From Craterilacuibacter sp. RT1T (GTDB lineage Bacteria; Pseudomonadota; Gammaproteobacteria; Burkholderiales; Chromobacteriaceae), in assembly GCF_023502145.1 (NCBI RefSeq), contig NZ_JAMFLI010000007.1, positions 1 to 64,000 of the forward strand: a stretch of 64,000 bases of DNA, read 5' to 3'. The position numbers and the translations under genes were made by a program. A model generated the notes under the pieces. It saw only the letters and a program-made list of their open reading frames with translations. It was not told the DNA's origin and searched no databases. The stretch's first letter is position 1, and each line of letters opens with the position of its first letter. Below, in pieces: positions 45,389-54,869 of the stretch.

Positions 45389-45979
45389 TTATTTCCTGTT
45401 GAATTTGACGTCTGTCCAGTCAGACGCCAGCGTCCAGTCGCGTGAGCCAAAGGCATTAAGCTGAAACGGTCTGGGCAGGGCACCGATGTCCAGCGACAGG
45501 CGCACGCGCCCGGCCAGACGGCGCGTTTCGCTGCTATCCCAGTCCGATACATCCAGCACTGTCCAGCTGCTGATATTGCCGACGGCGCGCAAGGCTTCGT
45601 CCAGTGTGGCGTAGTGGGTCGAGAGCGAGCCTATGCTGACGCGGTAGCGGTTAGTGAAGCGGTAATAGCTGAGGCGGAAGTCCAGCGCCGCCATCGGTTC
45701 GAACCAGTCGCGCAAGGTCGTGTAATAGGCGTAGGCGCGCGGCCGGGTCAGATCGAACTCCAGCTTGAAGGTCAACGGGACGCCTTGCTGCAGCGCCTCG
45801 CTCAGGTCCGGTGGCAAGTCGGTGACAAAGCGGGTGGCAAGCTGCAGCTTGCCGTCGCTGATCTCGGCTTCGGCTTTTTGCGCCCGGATATCGTCAGCCA
45901 ATACAGGTGTAGCCAAGCTGCAGGCAAGCAGCAGGCCTAGGCTAAGTTTTTTCAACCAGTGCGTAATAGAAGCCGTCAT
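45389..45979 (-). CDS. DUF4390 exported protein
   Basis: A 196-residue protein with a signal peptide cleaved after TPVLA-DD. The body has the DUF4390 pattern: DGKLQLATRFVTDLPPDLSEALQQGVPLTFKLEFDLTRPRAYAYY and FTNRYRVSIGSLSTHYATLDEALRAVGNIS. It sits between rsmB and ntrY, the family's usual location, overlapping the 3' end of rsmB by 38 bases and ending six bases before ntrY. Presumably periplasmic; it could modulate the NtrY sensor, but that is inference from position only. Confidence 0.88.
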   Translation of the reverse strand: MTASITHWLKKLSLGLLLACSLATPVLADDIRAQKAEAEISDGKLQLATRFVTDLPPDLSEALQQGVPLTFKLEFDLTRPRAYAYYTTLRDWFEPMAALDFRLSYYRFTNRYRVSIGSLSTHYATLDEALRAVGNISSWTVLDVSDWDSSETRRLAGRVRLSLDIGALPRPFQLNAFGSRDWTLASDWTDVKFNRK

Positions 45980-47192
45980 GGTCTGGGCAAGGTAGTAGCT
46001 GTTCTGCGTTCACCAGGCGGGCGTCGGCGTGGCGGGCGAGAAAGGCCGTCAGTTGCTGGCCATTTTCTTCCGGCATAATTGAGCATGTAGCGTATAGCAT
46101 TTTGCCGCCACTGGCGAGCAGCGGCCACAGCGCATCCACCAGTTGCTGCTGCTGGGCGGCCAGTTCGGCAAAGTCGCCGGGACGGCGCAGCCATTTGATA
46201 TCGGGGTGGCGGCGCACCACACCGGAGGCGGTGCAGGGGACATCGGCCAGGATGCGGTCGAAGGGCTTGCCATCCCACCAGGCGTCGGGTTGGCCTGCAT
46301 TGCCGGCGATCACTTTGGCCGAGAGCTTGAGGCGTGCGAGGTTGTCGTGCACGCGCAGCAGGCGGCTCTCGTCCACATCCAGTGCGGTGACATCAATATC
46401 GTTCAGCTCCAGCATATGGCAGGTTTTGCCGCCGGGCGCTGCGCAGGCATCCAGCACCCGCATGCCGTCGGCCAGGTCCAGCATGGGCGCGGCTTGCTGT
46501 GCGCCAAAATCCTGCACCGAAAATTCGCCCTCGGCAAAGCCGGGCAATTCGCGTACCGGCACCGGACGCGCCAGGCGGAGGGCATGGCTACCCAGCAAGG
46601 TGGCGCTCATGCCTGCTTGCTCCAGTTTTGCCAGATACTGTTTGGCGTCACCCAGGCGGGCGTTGATGCGTAAAGTCATTGGCGGGTGGGTGTTGCTGGC
46701 CAGTAGTACCGCCTGCCAGTCTTGCGGATAAGCACGGCGCAGGCTGCGTATCCACCACGCCGGGTGGTTGTAATGTGCTTCTTCATTGCCGGCGCTGCTC
46801 TGGCGCAGTTCCTGTTCGCGGCGCTGGAAATTGCGCAATACACCATTGACCAGACCCTTGAGGCGGCCAGCGGCGATATGGCCGGCATGCTTGACCGCAT
46901 GGTCGACTACGGCATAAGGCGCGGCACGGGTATAGGCCAGCTGATACAGGGCGACCAGCAGCAGACGCTCCAGTGCCGGATAGGGCAGCGGCTTGGGCAC
47001 CAGGGTCCGCAGCCAGTAGTTCAACTCGCCCTTGTGGCGCAGCACGCCATAGCTGATGTCCTGAACCGCACCGCGGGTCGAGGTGGAAATGTCGGCGTCG
47101 GCGCGTAGCAAGCGTGCCAGTGCTTCGGTTAGCGTGCGGCCGTTTTCGACCTGTTCGACCACTTGCGCGGCCATCTCCTGCGTGCGATGCAT
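45942..47192 (-). CDS. rsmB: RsmB, 16S rRNA m5C967 methyltransferase
   Basis: The 416-residue enzyme has an N-terminal NusB-like RNA-binding domain (about 8-145; DISYGVLRHKGELNYWL and YAVVDHAVKHAG) and a Rossmann methyltransferase domain with DACAAPGGKTCHMLEL (about 246), LADVPCTASGVVRRHPDIKW (first catalytic-region Cys) and LYATCSIMPEENGQ (second Cys). It starts just after htpX and overlaps the DUF4390 gene at its 3' end. Confidence 0.95.
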   Translation of the reverse strand: MHRTQEMAAQVVEQVENGRTLTEALARLLRADADISTSTRGAVQDISYGVLRHKGELNYWLRTLVPKPLPYPALERLLLVALYQLAYTRAAPYAVVDHAVKHAGHIAAGRLKGLVNGVLRNFQRREQELRQSSAGNEEAHYNHPAWWIRSLRRAYPQDWQAVLLASNTHPPMTLRINARLGDAKQYLAKLEQAGMSATLLGSHALRLARPVPVRELPGFAEGEFSVQDFGAQQAAPMLDLADGMRVLDACAAPGGKTCHMLELNDIDVTALDVDESRLLRVHDNLARLKLSAKVIAGNAGQPDAWWDGKPFDRILADVPCTASGVVRRHPDIKWLRRPGDFAELAAQQQQLVDALWPLLASGGKMLYATCSIMPEENGQQLTAFLARHADARLVNAEQLLPCPDHDGFYYALVEKT

Positions 47193-47257
47193 GGTGTTCT
47201 CTTTAATTTCACTGGCTCCAGAAAGGCTGGAGCCGGTGTTGGGGTTTGCCCGGCGCG

Positions 47258-48109
47258 TCAGTAGCCGCGCGCCATGGCATTGAGCCGTGCGATCCGCTCT
47301 TCGGTCAGCGGGTGGGTGCGGAACAGATTGTCCATGCCCATGCCGGAGAGTGGATTGATAATCATCATCTGTGCGGTTTCCGGATGTGCTTCGGCCTGGG
47401 GAAGCAAAATGCCGCGCGCAACATATTCTATTTTGGCTAATGCTGCAGCCAGTGCCAGCGGGTCGCCGGAAATCTCGGCGCCGCCCTGATCGGCATCGAA
47501 TTCGCGCGAGCGCGAAATCGCCATCTGGATCAGGCTGGCTGCCAAGGGGGCCAGCAGGGCGAGCAGCATCGCGGCGAGCGGGTTGACCGCGCGGCCTTCG
47601 CTATTGCGCCCGCCAAAAAACAGTGCAAAGTTGGCCAGTGCTGAAATTGCCCCCGCCATGCTGGCCGAGAGGGTAGAAATCAGCGTATCCCGGTGCCGGA
47701 CATGTGCCAGTTCGTGTGCCATCACGCCGCGCAATTCACGATAGTCAAGAACGCGCATGATGCCGGTGGTGGCTGCCACGGCGGCATGCTCCGGGTCCCG
47801 GCCGGTGGCGAAGGCGTTGGGTTGCTCTTCGTGGATCACATACACGCGCGGCATCGGTATTTGGGCGCGTGCGGCCAGCTCGGCCACCATGCCATAGAAC
47901 TCGGGCGCGCTATTTGCATCGACTTCTTGCGCGTTATACATGCGCAATACCGTCTGATCCGAATTCCACCAAGCGTAGAAGTTCATCGCACCGCCAAACA
48001 TGAGCGCCAGCAGCATGCCGCTCTTGCCGCCCAAAAGCGCACCGATCACGCCGAACAAGGCGATGATGGCCGCCATCAGTAGCGTGGTTTTCAGCCAGTT
48101 TTCAGTCAT
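47258..48109 (-). CDS. htpX: HtpX, membrane zinc metalloprotease
   Basis: Inner-membrane quality-control protease. ATG 48109 has AAGGGG upstream; the TTG at 48124 is less likely. The 283 residues have two N-terminal membrane segments, the zinc motif HELAH in [20 protein letters not shown] (about 137), further hydrophobic segments, and the third ligand region [27 protein letters not shown]. In E. coli it responds to membrane-protein misfolding. It lies between fmt and rsmB, 11 bases from the fmt stop. Confidence 0.94.
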   Translation of the reverse strand: MTENWLKTTLLMAAIIALFGVIGALLGGKSGMLLALMFGGAMNFYAWWNSDQTVLRMYNAQEVDANSAPEFYGMVAELAARAQIPMPRVYVIHEEQPNAFATGRDPEHAAVAATTGIMRVLDYRELRGVMAHELAHVRHRDTLISTLSASMAGAISALANFALFFGGRNSEGRAVNPLAAMLLALLAPLAASLIQMAISRSREFDADQGGAEISGDPLALAAALAKIEYVARGILLPQAEAHPETAQMMIINPLSGMGMDNLFRTHPLTEERIARLNAMARGY

Positions 48110-48120
48110 GCTACGCCCCT

Positions 48121-49038
48121 TCAAACACCAAGCTGCACACCGACAAGGTTGCGTCCGGCGGCAAACTCGCGTGCAGGCAGGCGCTTGCCGCCCGCCGCCT
48201 GCAGCGTGGTCAGCACCACCAGACCTTCCGTGCTACCGACAATAATGCCGTCGGCAGAGACCTCGACGATGAGGCCGGGTGCAGCCGTGCCGGCCATGGT
48301 ATGCGCCATCCAGAGCTTGAGCGGCTCGCCCTGCAGCAGGGTATGCGCACCCGGTGCCGGGTTATAAGCGCGAATGGCGCGGGCGATGGTGCCCGCATCC
48401 TGTTGCCAGTTGACGCGTGCTTCCTCTTTATTCAGCTTCTGGGCGTAGCTCACGCCTTCTTCCGGTTGTGTGACTGCCGTGAGCCCCTGCAGTGTGGCCA
48501 GCGTTTCGACAATGGCACGCGCACCCAGTGCCGACAGCTTGTCGTGCAGGCTGATCGCCGTCTCCTCGTGGCCGATACTCAGGGGATAGATGGAAAGCAT
48601 GGCGCCGGTGTCCAGGCCTGCATCCATCTGCATGATGGTAATGCCGGTTTCGCCATCATTTGCCAGAATGGCGCGCTGGATAGGCGCAGCACCGCGCCAG
48701 CGCGGCAGCAGCGAGGCATGGATATTCAGGCAGCCCAGCGCCGGTATGTCGAGTACGGCTTGCGGCAGGATCAGGCCATAGGCGGCCACCACCATTAATT
48801 CGGCACCGATCTCGCGCAACATCTGTTGCGCTTCTTCGTTTTTCAGGCTGGCAGGCTGTTCGACGCGCAAGCCATGCGAGAGCGCCAGTTGCTTGACCGG
48901 GCTGGGCTTGAGCTTCATGCCGCGCCCAGCCGGCCGGTCAGGCTGGGTCAATACCAGGGCAATCTCGTGGCCGGCGGCAATCAGGGCATCCAGCGCCGCT
49001 GCGGCAAACTCGGGTGTACCGGCAAAAATCAGCTTCAT
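48121..49038 (-). CDS. fmt: Methionyl-tRNA formyltransferase
   Basis: Formylates initiator methionyl-tRNA. The 305 residues begin [20 protein letters not shown] and include the formyl-THF motif [47 protein letters not shown] (about 103-152), with the catalytic Asn-His...Asp pattern. The C-terminal OB-like domain (about 205-305) is present. It follows def, its usual partner. Confidence 0.96.
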   Translation of the reverse strand: MKLIFAGTPEFAAAALDALIAAGHEIALVLTQPDRPAGRGMKLKPSPVKQLALSHGLRVEQPASLKNEEAQQMLREIGAELMVVAAYGLILPQAVLDIPALGCLNIHASLLPRWRGAAPIQRAILANDGETGITIMQMDAGLDTGAMLSIYPLSIGHEETAISLHDKLSALGARAIVETLATLQGLTAVTQPEEGVSYAQKLNKEEARVNWQQDAGTIARAIRAYNPAPGAHTLLQGEPLKLWMAHTMAGTAAPGLIVEVSADGIIVGSTEGLVVLTTLQAAGGKRLPAREFAAGRNLVGVQLGV

Positions 49039-49106
49039 GAATCAAGTCCTTTAAATGACAAGGGACACGGCATTGCGTGTCCCGTGGGGCGTATGCTGCG
49101 GCCCGT

Positions 49107-49610
49107 TTACATATTGTGTTTGTCGCGTTTTTTCAGCTTGGTCAGAATACGGCCTTGCTTGAGCTTGGACAGGTATTCGACAAAGACTTTGCCATCCAGA
49201 TGGTCAATCTCGTGCTGGATACAGATGGCCAGCAAACCGTCGGTGTCCAGTTCAAATGTTTGGCCATTGCGGTCTAGTGCACGCACTTTGACCCGCTCGG
49301 CGCGCGTGACTTTGTCGTAGATGCCGGGAACCGACAGGCAGCCTTCTTCATACACGGTTTCACCGTGGTACTCGATGATTTCCGGATTGATAAAAGCGGT
49401 CAGCCCGCTTTTGTCTTCGCTGGTGTCGATCACTACGATACGCTGGTGTACATCGACCTGAGTGGCGGCCAGACCGATGCCATGGCTGGCATACATGGTC
49501 TCGGCCATATCGTCGATCAGAGTCTTGATCGTGTGATCTACCGATTTGACCGGCTGTGCCACGGTGTGCAGACGCTCGTCCGGGTATTGCAAAATAGTGA
49601 GAAGTGCCAT
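49107..49610 (-). CDS. def: Peptide deformylase
   Basis: Metalloenzyme that removes the formyl group from nascent proteins. The 167 residues carry all three motifs: [19 protein letters not shown] (about 45), [12 protein letters not shown] (metal Cys) and [17 protein letters not shown] (metal His pair and Glu). First gene of the minus-strand unit def-fmt-htpX-rsmB-DUF4390-ntrY-ntrX. A short GGGACAC/GTGTCCC hairpin (about 49061-49083) lies before fmt. Confidence 0.96.
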   Translation of the reverse strand: MALLTILQYPDERLHTVAQPVKSVDHTIKTLIDDMAETMYASHGIGLAATQVDVHQRIVVIDTSEDKSGLTAFINPEIIEYHGETVYEEGCLSVPGIYDKVTRAERVKVRALDRNGQTFELDTDGLLAICIQHEIDHLDGKVFVEYLSKLKQGRILTKLKKRDKHNM

Positions 49611-49651
49611 GCTAACTAATTCCAGATTGTCTGATGCTTATTGCGCGCACG

Positions 49652-49681
49652 ATAATAGGGGTATTATCCCGTTTGCAAAAT
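49652..49681. promoter_or_regulatory. Divergent promoter region with a palindrome, def versus LysM gene
   Basis: The perfect inverted repeat GATAATA-GGGG-TATTATC (49652-49669) contains a TATTAT -10-like box on each strand. For def, minus-strand TTTGCA (49675-49680) and TATTAT (49653-49658) are 16 bases apart. For the LysM gene, TATTAT (49663-49668) has only a poorly spaced TTGCGC. The two transcripts would start back to back and compete for polymerase. Confidence 0.55.
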
Positions 49682-49738
49682 AATTATACGACGCGCCCGC
49701 TGATACGCGCCGGTGCCATTTATATGGGGGCATTATCC

Positions 49739-50743
49739 ATGTTTCAACGCATTATACCGCTACTCCTGGGTTTGAGCTTCGCCGGCATGGTGCAGGCCGA
49801 TACGCTCAAGCTGCGCGACGACGCGCCTGCGCGTTATGTGGTCAAGCGTGGGGACACCTTGTGGGCGATTTCCGGCCGCTACCTGTCCAGCCCGTGGCGC
49901 TGGCCGCAATTGTGGCAAATGAACCGCAGTGAAATCCGCGATCCGCACTGGATTTATCCGGGCGATGTGCTGGTGCTGGACCGGGCAACGGGTAAGTTGC
50001 GGCTGGAAAAGGGCCAGCGTGTGGTGAAATTGTCACCACAGGTGCGGGTGGAAGACTCGGATGCGATTCGCTCGATTCCGGCCGCTCGTATTGCGGCCTT
50101 GCTCAAGCGCCCGCTGGTGGTGGAGCAGGCCGCATTTACGGCTGCGCCGCGTATTATTGCCGGCGCTGACGATAGGGTGGTGTTGGCGCAAGGCAACACC
50201 GCTTATTCGCAGCCACTGGATAGTGCCGGGGTATGGCAGGCATTTCGTACCGGCAAGGAGCTGAAGGATCCGGATAGCAAGGAAAGTCTGGGTTTTGAGG
50301 TTATTTATGGTGGCGATCTGGCTGTGACCGATCTGGGTACGACGGTCAGCACCTTGCAGGTGAAAAGCAGTGTCGAAGAAATTGCCATTGGCGACCGTCT
50401 GATCAAGTACCAGACGGTACCGGTGCTTAATTATGTGCCGCGCGAAGCCCCGGCTAGCATGGGCGGCAAGGTGGTCTCTATTTACGGCGGTGTCGCCGAT
50501 GCGGCGCAATACTCCAGTGTTGTCATCAATCGGGGCGCGCGTGATGGTGCCGAGCTGGGTTATGTGTTCGGTGTCTATAAGAAGCCGCGCAGCGTGAAGG
50601 TCGATGGCAAGGAGGTGACTTTGCCTGCGCCTGAAATTTCACAGCTGTTTGTTTACCGCGTATTCGACAAGGTGTCCTATGGCTTGCTGCTGGATACGAC
50701 CCAGGCCGTCAATGTCGGCGATACGCTGGGCCGGCCTGAATGA
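49739..50743 (+). CDS. Exported LysM-domain peptidoglycan-binding protein
   Basis: A 334-residue exported protein. ATG 49739 is chosen for its GGGGG ribosome site and because a signal peptide then follows directly (MFQRIIPLLLGLSFAGMVQA-DT). One LysM domain (about 31-80) reads RYVVKRGDTLWAISGRYLSSPWRWPQLWQMN...WIYPGDVLVL. The remaining 250 residues are beta-rich, of unknown fold, with INRGARDGAELGYVFGVYK near the end. The same gene precedes dprA in many betaproteobacteria. It overlaps dprA by four bases. Confidence 0.88.
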   Translation: MFQRIIPLLLGLSFAGMVQADTLKLRDDAPARYVVKRGDTLWAISGRYLSSPWRWPQLWQMNRSEIRDPHWIYPGDVLVLDRATGKLRLEKGQRVVKLSPQVRVEDSDAIRSIPAARIAALLKRPLVVEQAAFTAAPRIIAGADDRVVLAQGNTAYSQPLDSAGVWQAFRTGKELKDPDSKESLGFEVIYGGDLAVTDLGTTVSTLQVKSSVEEIAIGDRLIKYQTVPVLNYVPREAPASMGGKVVSIYGGVADAAQYSSVVINRGARDGAELGYVFGVYKKPRSVKVDGKEVTLPAPEISQLFVYRVFDKVSYGLLLDTTQAVNVGDTLGRPE

Positions 50744-51840
50744 ATGAGGCGCTGGCAGATTGGGCGGCGCTGGCTCTGACACCAGGCATCGGTCCGTCCA
50801 GTTTTTTGCGTCTGCTTGCCTGCTTCGGCAGCGCCTCGGTTGCAGTACATGAAAGCCGTGGTTCACTCGCGGTCTGTCTGGATGCAAAGCAGCTGGATAG
50901 CTGGTTTTCCGGCGAAGGGCGGCGTGCTGCCGAGGCAGCACTGGCATGGGCGCAAGGCGCTGGCTGCAGCTTGCTGACCCTGAATGACGACGACTATCCC
51001 ACACGGCTGGCCGAGTCGGATTCGCCCCCGCCTTTATTATTTGCCCGCGGTCGGCGTGAACTCTTGGCACAGGATATGCTGGCTATGGTCGGTAGCCGCA
51101 GGGCGACGCCACAAGGCCTGCAGACGGCCAGACTGTTTGCGCAAAAACTGGGCGAGCAGGGTTACACCATCGTCAGCGGTCTGGCGTCCGGCATTGATGC
51201 GGCTGCGCACGAAGGCGCGCTGGCGACGCCCGCATCCAGCATCGCCGTGATCGGCACCGGCATAGACCGTGTCTATCCATCCTCCAATCGCGCTCTGGCG
51301 CACCGCTTGGCCGAGCATGGCCTGATCCTGTCCGAGTTTGCCTTGGGTGCGGGGCCGCTCGCGGGGCATTTCCCGCAGCGCAACCGCATTCTTGCCGGTC
51401 TGACGCGTGGCTGCTTGGTAGTGGAGGCGACGCTGGACTCGGGCTCGTTGATCACCGCGCGCCTGTCGCTGGAATCCGGGCGTGAAGTGATGGCGGTGCC
51501 CGGCTCCATTCTGAGCCCCCAGTCGCGCGGCTGCCACCGCCTGATCAAGCAGGGTGCAAGACTGGTGGAAAGCGTGGACGATATTCTGGAGGAGGTCGGC
51601 ACGGCGATAGCTGCCGATACCGAGGCCGCTAAGCCTGCTGCCGAGCAGGATGTTGCCTCGGTAGATGATCCCGCGATTGAGGCTTTATTGGCGGAAATGG
51701 GCTATGACGCGGTAGCACTGGATACCTTGCTTGCCCGTCTTAGGTTGACGGCAGAGGCGATTTACCCGATGCTTCTCGAGCTTGAAATACAGGGTAGGGT
51801 CGCCAGCCTGCCTGGTGGCTGTTACCAGCGCCTGCGCTGA
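50740..51840 (+). CDS. dprA: DprA/Smf, DNA-processing protein
   Basis: Loads RecA on incoming single-stranded DNA during natural transformation. The 366 residues show an N-terminal helical domain, the Rossmann-like core with MVGSRRATPQGLQTARLFAQKLGEQGYTIVSGLASGIDAAAHEGAL (about 115-160), VIGTGIDRVYPSSNRALAHRLAEHGLILSEFALGAGPLAGHFPQRNRILAGL, and a C-terminal winged-helix segment (YDAVALDTLLARLRLTAEAIYPMLLELEIQGRV). It suggests competence potential. It overlaps the LysM gene and precedes smg by 24 bases. Confidence 0.95.
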   Translation: MNEALADWAALALTPGIGPSSFLRLLACFGSASVAVHESRGSLAVCLDAKQLDSWFSGEGRRAAEAALAWAQGAGCSLLTLNDDDYPTRLAESDSPPPLLFARGRRELLAQDMLAMVGSRRATPQGLQTARLFAQKLGEQGYTIVSGLASGIDAAAHEGALATPASSIAVIGTGIDRVYPSSNRALAHRLAEHGLILSEFALGAGPLAGHFPQRNRILAGLTRGCLVVEATLDSGSLITARLSLESGREVMAVPGSILSPQSRGCHRLIKQGARLVESVDDILEEVGTAIAADTEAAKPAAEQDVASVDDPAIEALLAEMGYDAVALDTLLARLRLTAEAIYPMLLELEIQGRVASLPGGCYQRLR

Positions 51841-51864
51841 CTCTGCCTCTCTCGAAAGCCCTTG

Positions 51865-52314
51865 ATGTTTGATGTTCTGACTTTTCTTTTTGAGCAATAC
51901 GATGACCCGGCATCCCGCCCCGAACGGGAGCATTTGACGCGCCAGCTGGAAGCCGCCGGCTTCGAGGACGATGAAATCATCGATGCGCTCGACTGGCTGG
52001 AGGGGATGAACCCCGAACCGTTTATCGGTGTGAATGCCGGCTCCGGCCTGCGCTTTTATAGCGAAGACGAGCAGGAGCGGCTGAGCGTAGAAGTACGTGG
52101 ATTTATCCAGTTTCTCGAGGACAACCAGGCTTTGACCCCGGCGCAGCGCGAGCTGGTGATAGACCGCTTGCTGGCGCTGGACGCCGATGATGTGAACCCG
52201 GTAGTGACAAGACTGGTGGCTTTGCTGGTGTTGTGGAGCCAGCAGGCCGAGCTGCCGGTATTAATGGGGGAAGAACTACTGGCTGCGGTGCATGGCGATC
52301 CGACCATGCAGTAA
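51865..52314 (+). CDS. smg: Smg (DUF494) family protein
   Basis: A 149-residue soluble acidic protein, MFDVLTFLFEQYDD...HLTRQLEAAGFEDDEIIDALDWLEGM, matching Smg, a family with unknown molecular role that often lies between dprA and topA. ATG 51865 is preferred to the TTG at 51862. Ends ALVLWSQQAELPVLMGEELLAAVHGDP, as in the family. Confidence 0.93.
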   Translation: MFDVLTFLFEQYDDPASRPEREHLTRQLEAAGFEDDEIIDALDWLEGMNPEPFIGVNAGSGLRFYSEDEQERLSVEVRGFIQFLEDNQALTPAQRELVIDRLLALDADDVNPVVTRLVALLVLWSQQAELPVLMGEELLAAVHGDPTMQ

Positions 52315-52419
52315 GTCGGTAGCGAGCCGCCAGGCAAGGTTTTTGCCATGGGCAACTTGCCGGTGGCGGCTTGATGGGCTTACCATCGCCCCCCGCTTGG
52401 CATGGCCAGCGATGTGATT

Positions 52420-52453
52420 CAAGAGCGCAGGCATAATGGGTGCTCTTGTTTTG
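52420..52453 (+). terminator. Hairpin between smg and topA
   Basis: CAAGAGC (52420-52426) pairs with GCTCTTG (52442-52448), followed by TTTTG. It lies in the 199-base gap between smg and topA, so topA probably has its own promoter, although none is clear. Confidence 0.55.
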
Positions 52454-52513
52454 TTTGATGGATACCGGATGTGTTCGCCCGCATAAAGACGGGTAAAGAA
52501 AGCCGATTCTGAC

Positions 52514-54820
52514 ATGCCTTCTAGCCTCTTGATCGTCGAGTCGCCATCCAAGGCGAAGACGCTGAAAAAATATCTGGGCGGGGACTTTGAAGTCCTCGCC
52601 TCCTACGGCCATGTGCGTGACCTGGTGCCTAAGAATGGCGCGGTCGACCCGGAAAAGGGTTTTGCGATGAAGTATCAGCTCATCGCGCGCAACAGCAAGC
52701 ATGTAGATGCCATCGTTGCCGCGGTGCGCGAGGCCGACAATATCTATCTGGCCACTGACCCGGACCGCGAAGGCGAGGCGATTTCCTGGCATCTGGTCGA
52801 GATTCTGGCCAGTAAAAAGCTGCTTAAGGGCAAGACCGTGCAGCGCGTGGTGTTCCACGAAATTACCAAAAACGCAGTGCTGGACGCGATTGCCCATCCG
52901 CGTGAAATTGCACAGGATCTGGTCGATGCGCAGCAGGCGCGTCGTGCGCTGGACTATCTAGTCGGCTTCAATCTGTCGCCTTTGCTGTGGAAAAAAATCC
53001 GTCGCGGGCTGAGTGCCGGTCGGGTGCAAAGCCCGGCATTGCGCCTGATTTGCGAGCGCGAGAACGAAATCAAGGCATTTACCGAGCAGGAATACTGGTC
53101 GGTACATCTGGATAGCCATAAGGGCCGTACCAAATTCGGCGCCAAGCTGTCGCAACTGGACGGGGCGCGTCTGGATCAGTTCGCCATGCCTGGCGAAGCG
53201 GTGCAAGCCGAGGTGCTGGCACGCCTGCTCGACCAGCCGGCGGTCGTGTCGGCGATCGAGAAGAAAAAGAAGACGCGTAACCCTGCGGCACCGTTTACGA
53301 CTTCGACGCTGCAGCAGGAGGCCGTGCGCAAGCTGGGCATGACCACCGACCGCGCCATGCGCACCGCACAGCAGCTGTACGAAGGTGTGGATAGCGGGCA
53401 GGGTACGACCGGTCTGATTACCTATATGCGTACCGACTCGGTGGCGCTGGCGGCCGAGGCCGTGACCGAGATCCGCCACTATATCGAACACAAGTTCGAG
53501 GGCGAGTTTTTGCCCAAGAATCCGGTGATGTTCAAGAACAAGGCAAAAAATGCGCAGGAAGCGCACGAAGCTATCCGGCCGACATCGATTTACCGCTCGC
53601 CCGAAGCGCTCAAGCCTTTCTTGACCACCGATCAGTTCAAGCTGTACGACATGATCTGGAAGCGTACGCTGGCATGCCAGATGGCGCCGGCCAAGTTTGA
53701 TACCACCAGTGTCGATATTCAGGTTGGCCCCGGCGTCTTCCGCGCCAGCGGTCAGGTTCAGGTGTTTGCTGGCTTCCTCGCCGTATACGAGGAAGATGTG
53801 GATGACGCCGAGGACGAAGACAATGCCAAGTTGCCGGTGTTGGCCGAGGGCGATGTGCTGCCGGTAGACAAGCTCTACGGCGAGCAGCACTTTACCCAGC
53901 CGCCGCCGCGCTTCTCCGAAGCCAGCTTGGTGAAGGCGCTGGAAGAGTTCGGCATTGGTCGCCCATCGACCTACGCCAGCATTATTTCCACGCTGAAGGA
54001 TCGCGAGTATGTGGTGCTGGACAAGAAGCGCTTCGTGCCGACCGATACCGGCGAGATCGTCAATAAATTCCTGACCGAGCATTTCAGCCAGTACGTTGAC
54101 TACAACTTCACTGCCAAGCTGGAAAACCAACTGGATGAAATTGCCAGCGGTGACCGGCAGTGGGTGCCGGTGATGGAGGCTTTCTGGAAAGGCTTCCATA
54201 AGCAACTGGTGGAAAAAGAAGGCATCTCGCGCGAATCGATTACCACCGAAGCGCTGGACGAGGCCTGCCCCAAGTGCGGCAAGCCGCTGAATATCCGTTT
54301 CGGCAAACGCGGTCGTTTTATCGGTTGTACCGGCTATCCCGAGTGCGATTACACCCGCGATTTGCACGAGAGTGCCGAGGATGCTGCCGAGCCGGAAGCC
54401 CCCGAGATTATCGAGGGTCGGGTCTGTCCTAAGGATGGTGGCCAGCTGGTGGTCAAAAAGGGACGTTATGGCAAGTTTATCGGCTGTGCCAACTACCCGA
54501 AGTGCAAGCATATCGAACCACTGGAAAAGCCTAAAGAAACCGGTGTTGAATGTCCTGAGTGCAAGCAGGGTCAGCTGATCGAGCGCAAGAGCCGTTACGG
54601 TAAGCTGTTCTATTCATGCAATCGCTATCCGGATTGCAAGTATGCAACCTGGAATCCGCCGATTGCCGAGCCTTGCCCCAAGTGCAACTGGCCTATTCTG
54701 ACCATCAAGGTGACCAAGCGCCGCGGTACCGAGAAGGTGTGCCCGCAGAAGGAGTGCGGTTACGCCGAGCAGATCGCGCCACCAGAAGCCAAGGCCGAGC
54801 CGGTCGAGTCTATTGAATAA
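52514..54820 (+). CDS. topA: DNA topoisomerase I
   Basis: Relaxes negative supercoils. The 768 residues have the TOPRIM domain (SSLLIVESPSKAKTLKKYLG; metal-binding acidic DPDREGEAISWH about 77-88), the 5'-tyrosine domain with the catalytic Tyr in TGLITYMRTDS (about 307), and four C-terminal zinc ribbons: CPKCGKPLNIRFGKRGRFIGC, CPKDGGQLVVKKGRYGKFIGC, CPECKQGQLIERKSRYGK and CPKCNWPILTIKVTKRR. The last ends QKECGYAEQ. The ribosome site is weak (AAGAAAG). Confidence 0.96.
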   Translation: MPSSLLIVESPSKAKTLKKYLGGDFEVLASYGHVRDLVPKNGAVDPEKGFAMKYQLIARNSKHVDAIVAAVREADNIYLATDPDREGEAISWHLVEILASKKLLKGKTVQRVVFHEITKNAVLDAIAHPREIAQDLVDAQQARRALDYLVGFNLSPLLWKKIRRGLSAGRVQSPALRLICERENEIKAFTEQEYWSVHLDSHKGRTKFGAKLSQLDGARLDQFAMPGEAVQAEVLARLLDQPAVVSAIEKKKKTRNPAAPFTTSTLQQEAVRKLGMTTDRAMRTAQQLYEGVDSGQGTTGLITYMRTDSVALAAEAVTEIRHYIEHKFEGEFLPKNPVMFKNKAKNAQEAHEAIRPTSIYRSPEALKPFLTTDQFKLYDMIWKRTLACQMAPAKFDTTSVDIQVGPGVFRASGQVQVFAGFLAVYEEDVDDAEDEDNAKLPVLAEGDVLPVDKLYGEQHFTQPPPRFSEASLVKALEEFGIGRPSTYASIISTLKDREYVVLDKKRFVPTDTGEIVNKFLTEHFSQYVDYNFTAKLENQLDEIASGDRQWVPVMEAFWKGFHKQLVEKEGISRESITTEALDEACPKCGKPLNIRFGKRGRFIGCTGYPECDYTRDLHESAEDAAEPEAPEIIEGRVCPKDGGQLVVKKGRYGKFIGCANYPKCKHIEPLEKPKETGVECPECKQGQLIERKSRYGKLFYSCNRYPDCKYATWNPPIAEPCPKCNWPILTIKVTKRRGTEKVCPQKECGYAEQIAPPEAKAEPVESIE

Positions 54821-54841
54821 AAGAGGTGAATCTTTCACCGT

Positions 54842-54869
54842 AAAAATGCCGCCTTGTGCGGCATTTTTT
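54842..54869 (+). terminator. topA terminator
   Basis: AATGCCGC pairs with GCGGCATT (54845-54865) around CTTGT, followed by T to 54869. A clean intrinsic terminator 25 bases after the stop. Confidence 0.92.

Noticed and set aside
52958-54511. A 517-codon minus-strand frame opposite topA
   Set aside because: Shadow of topA; no motifs, no ribosome site.
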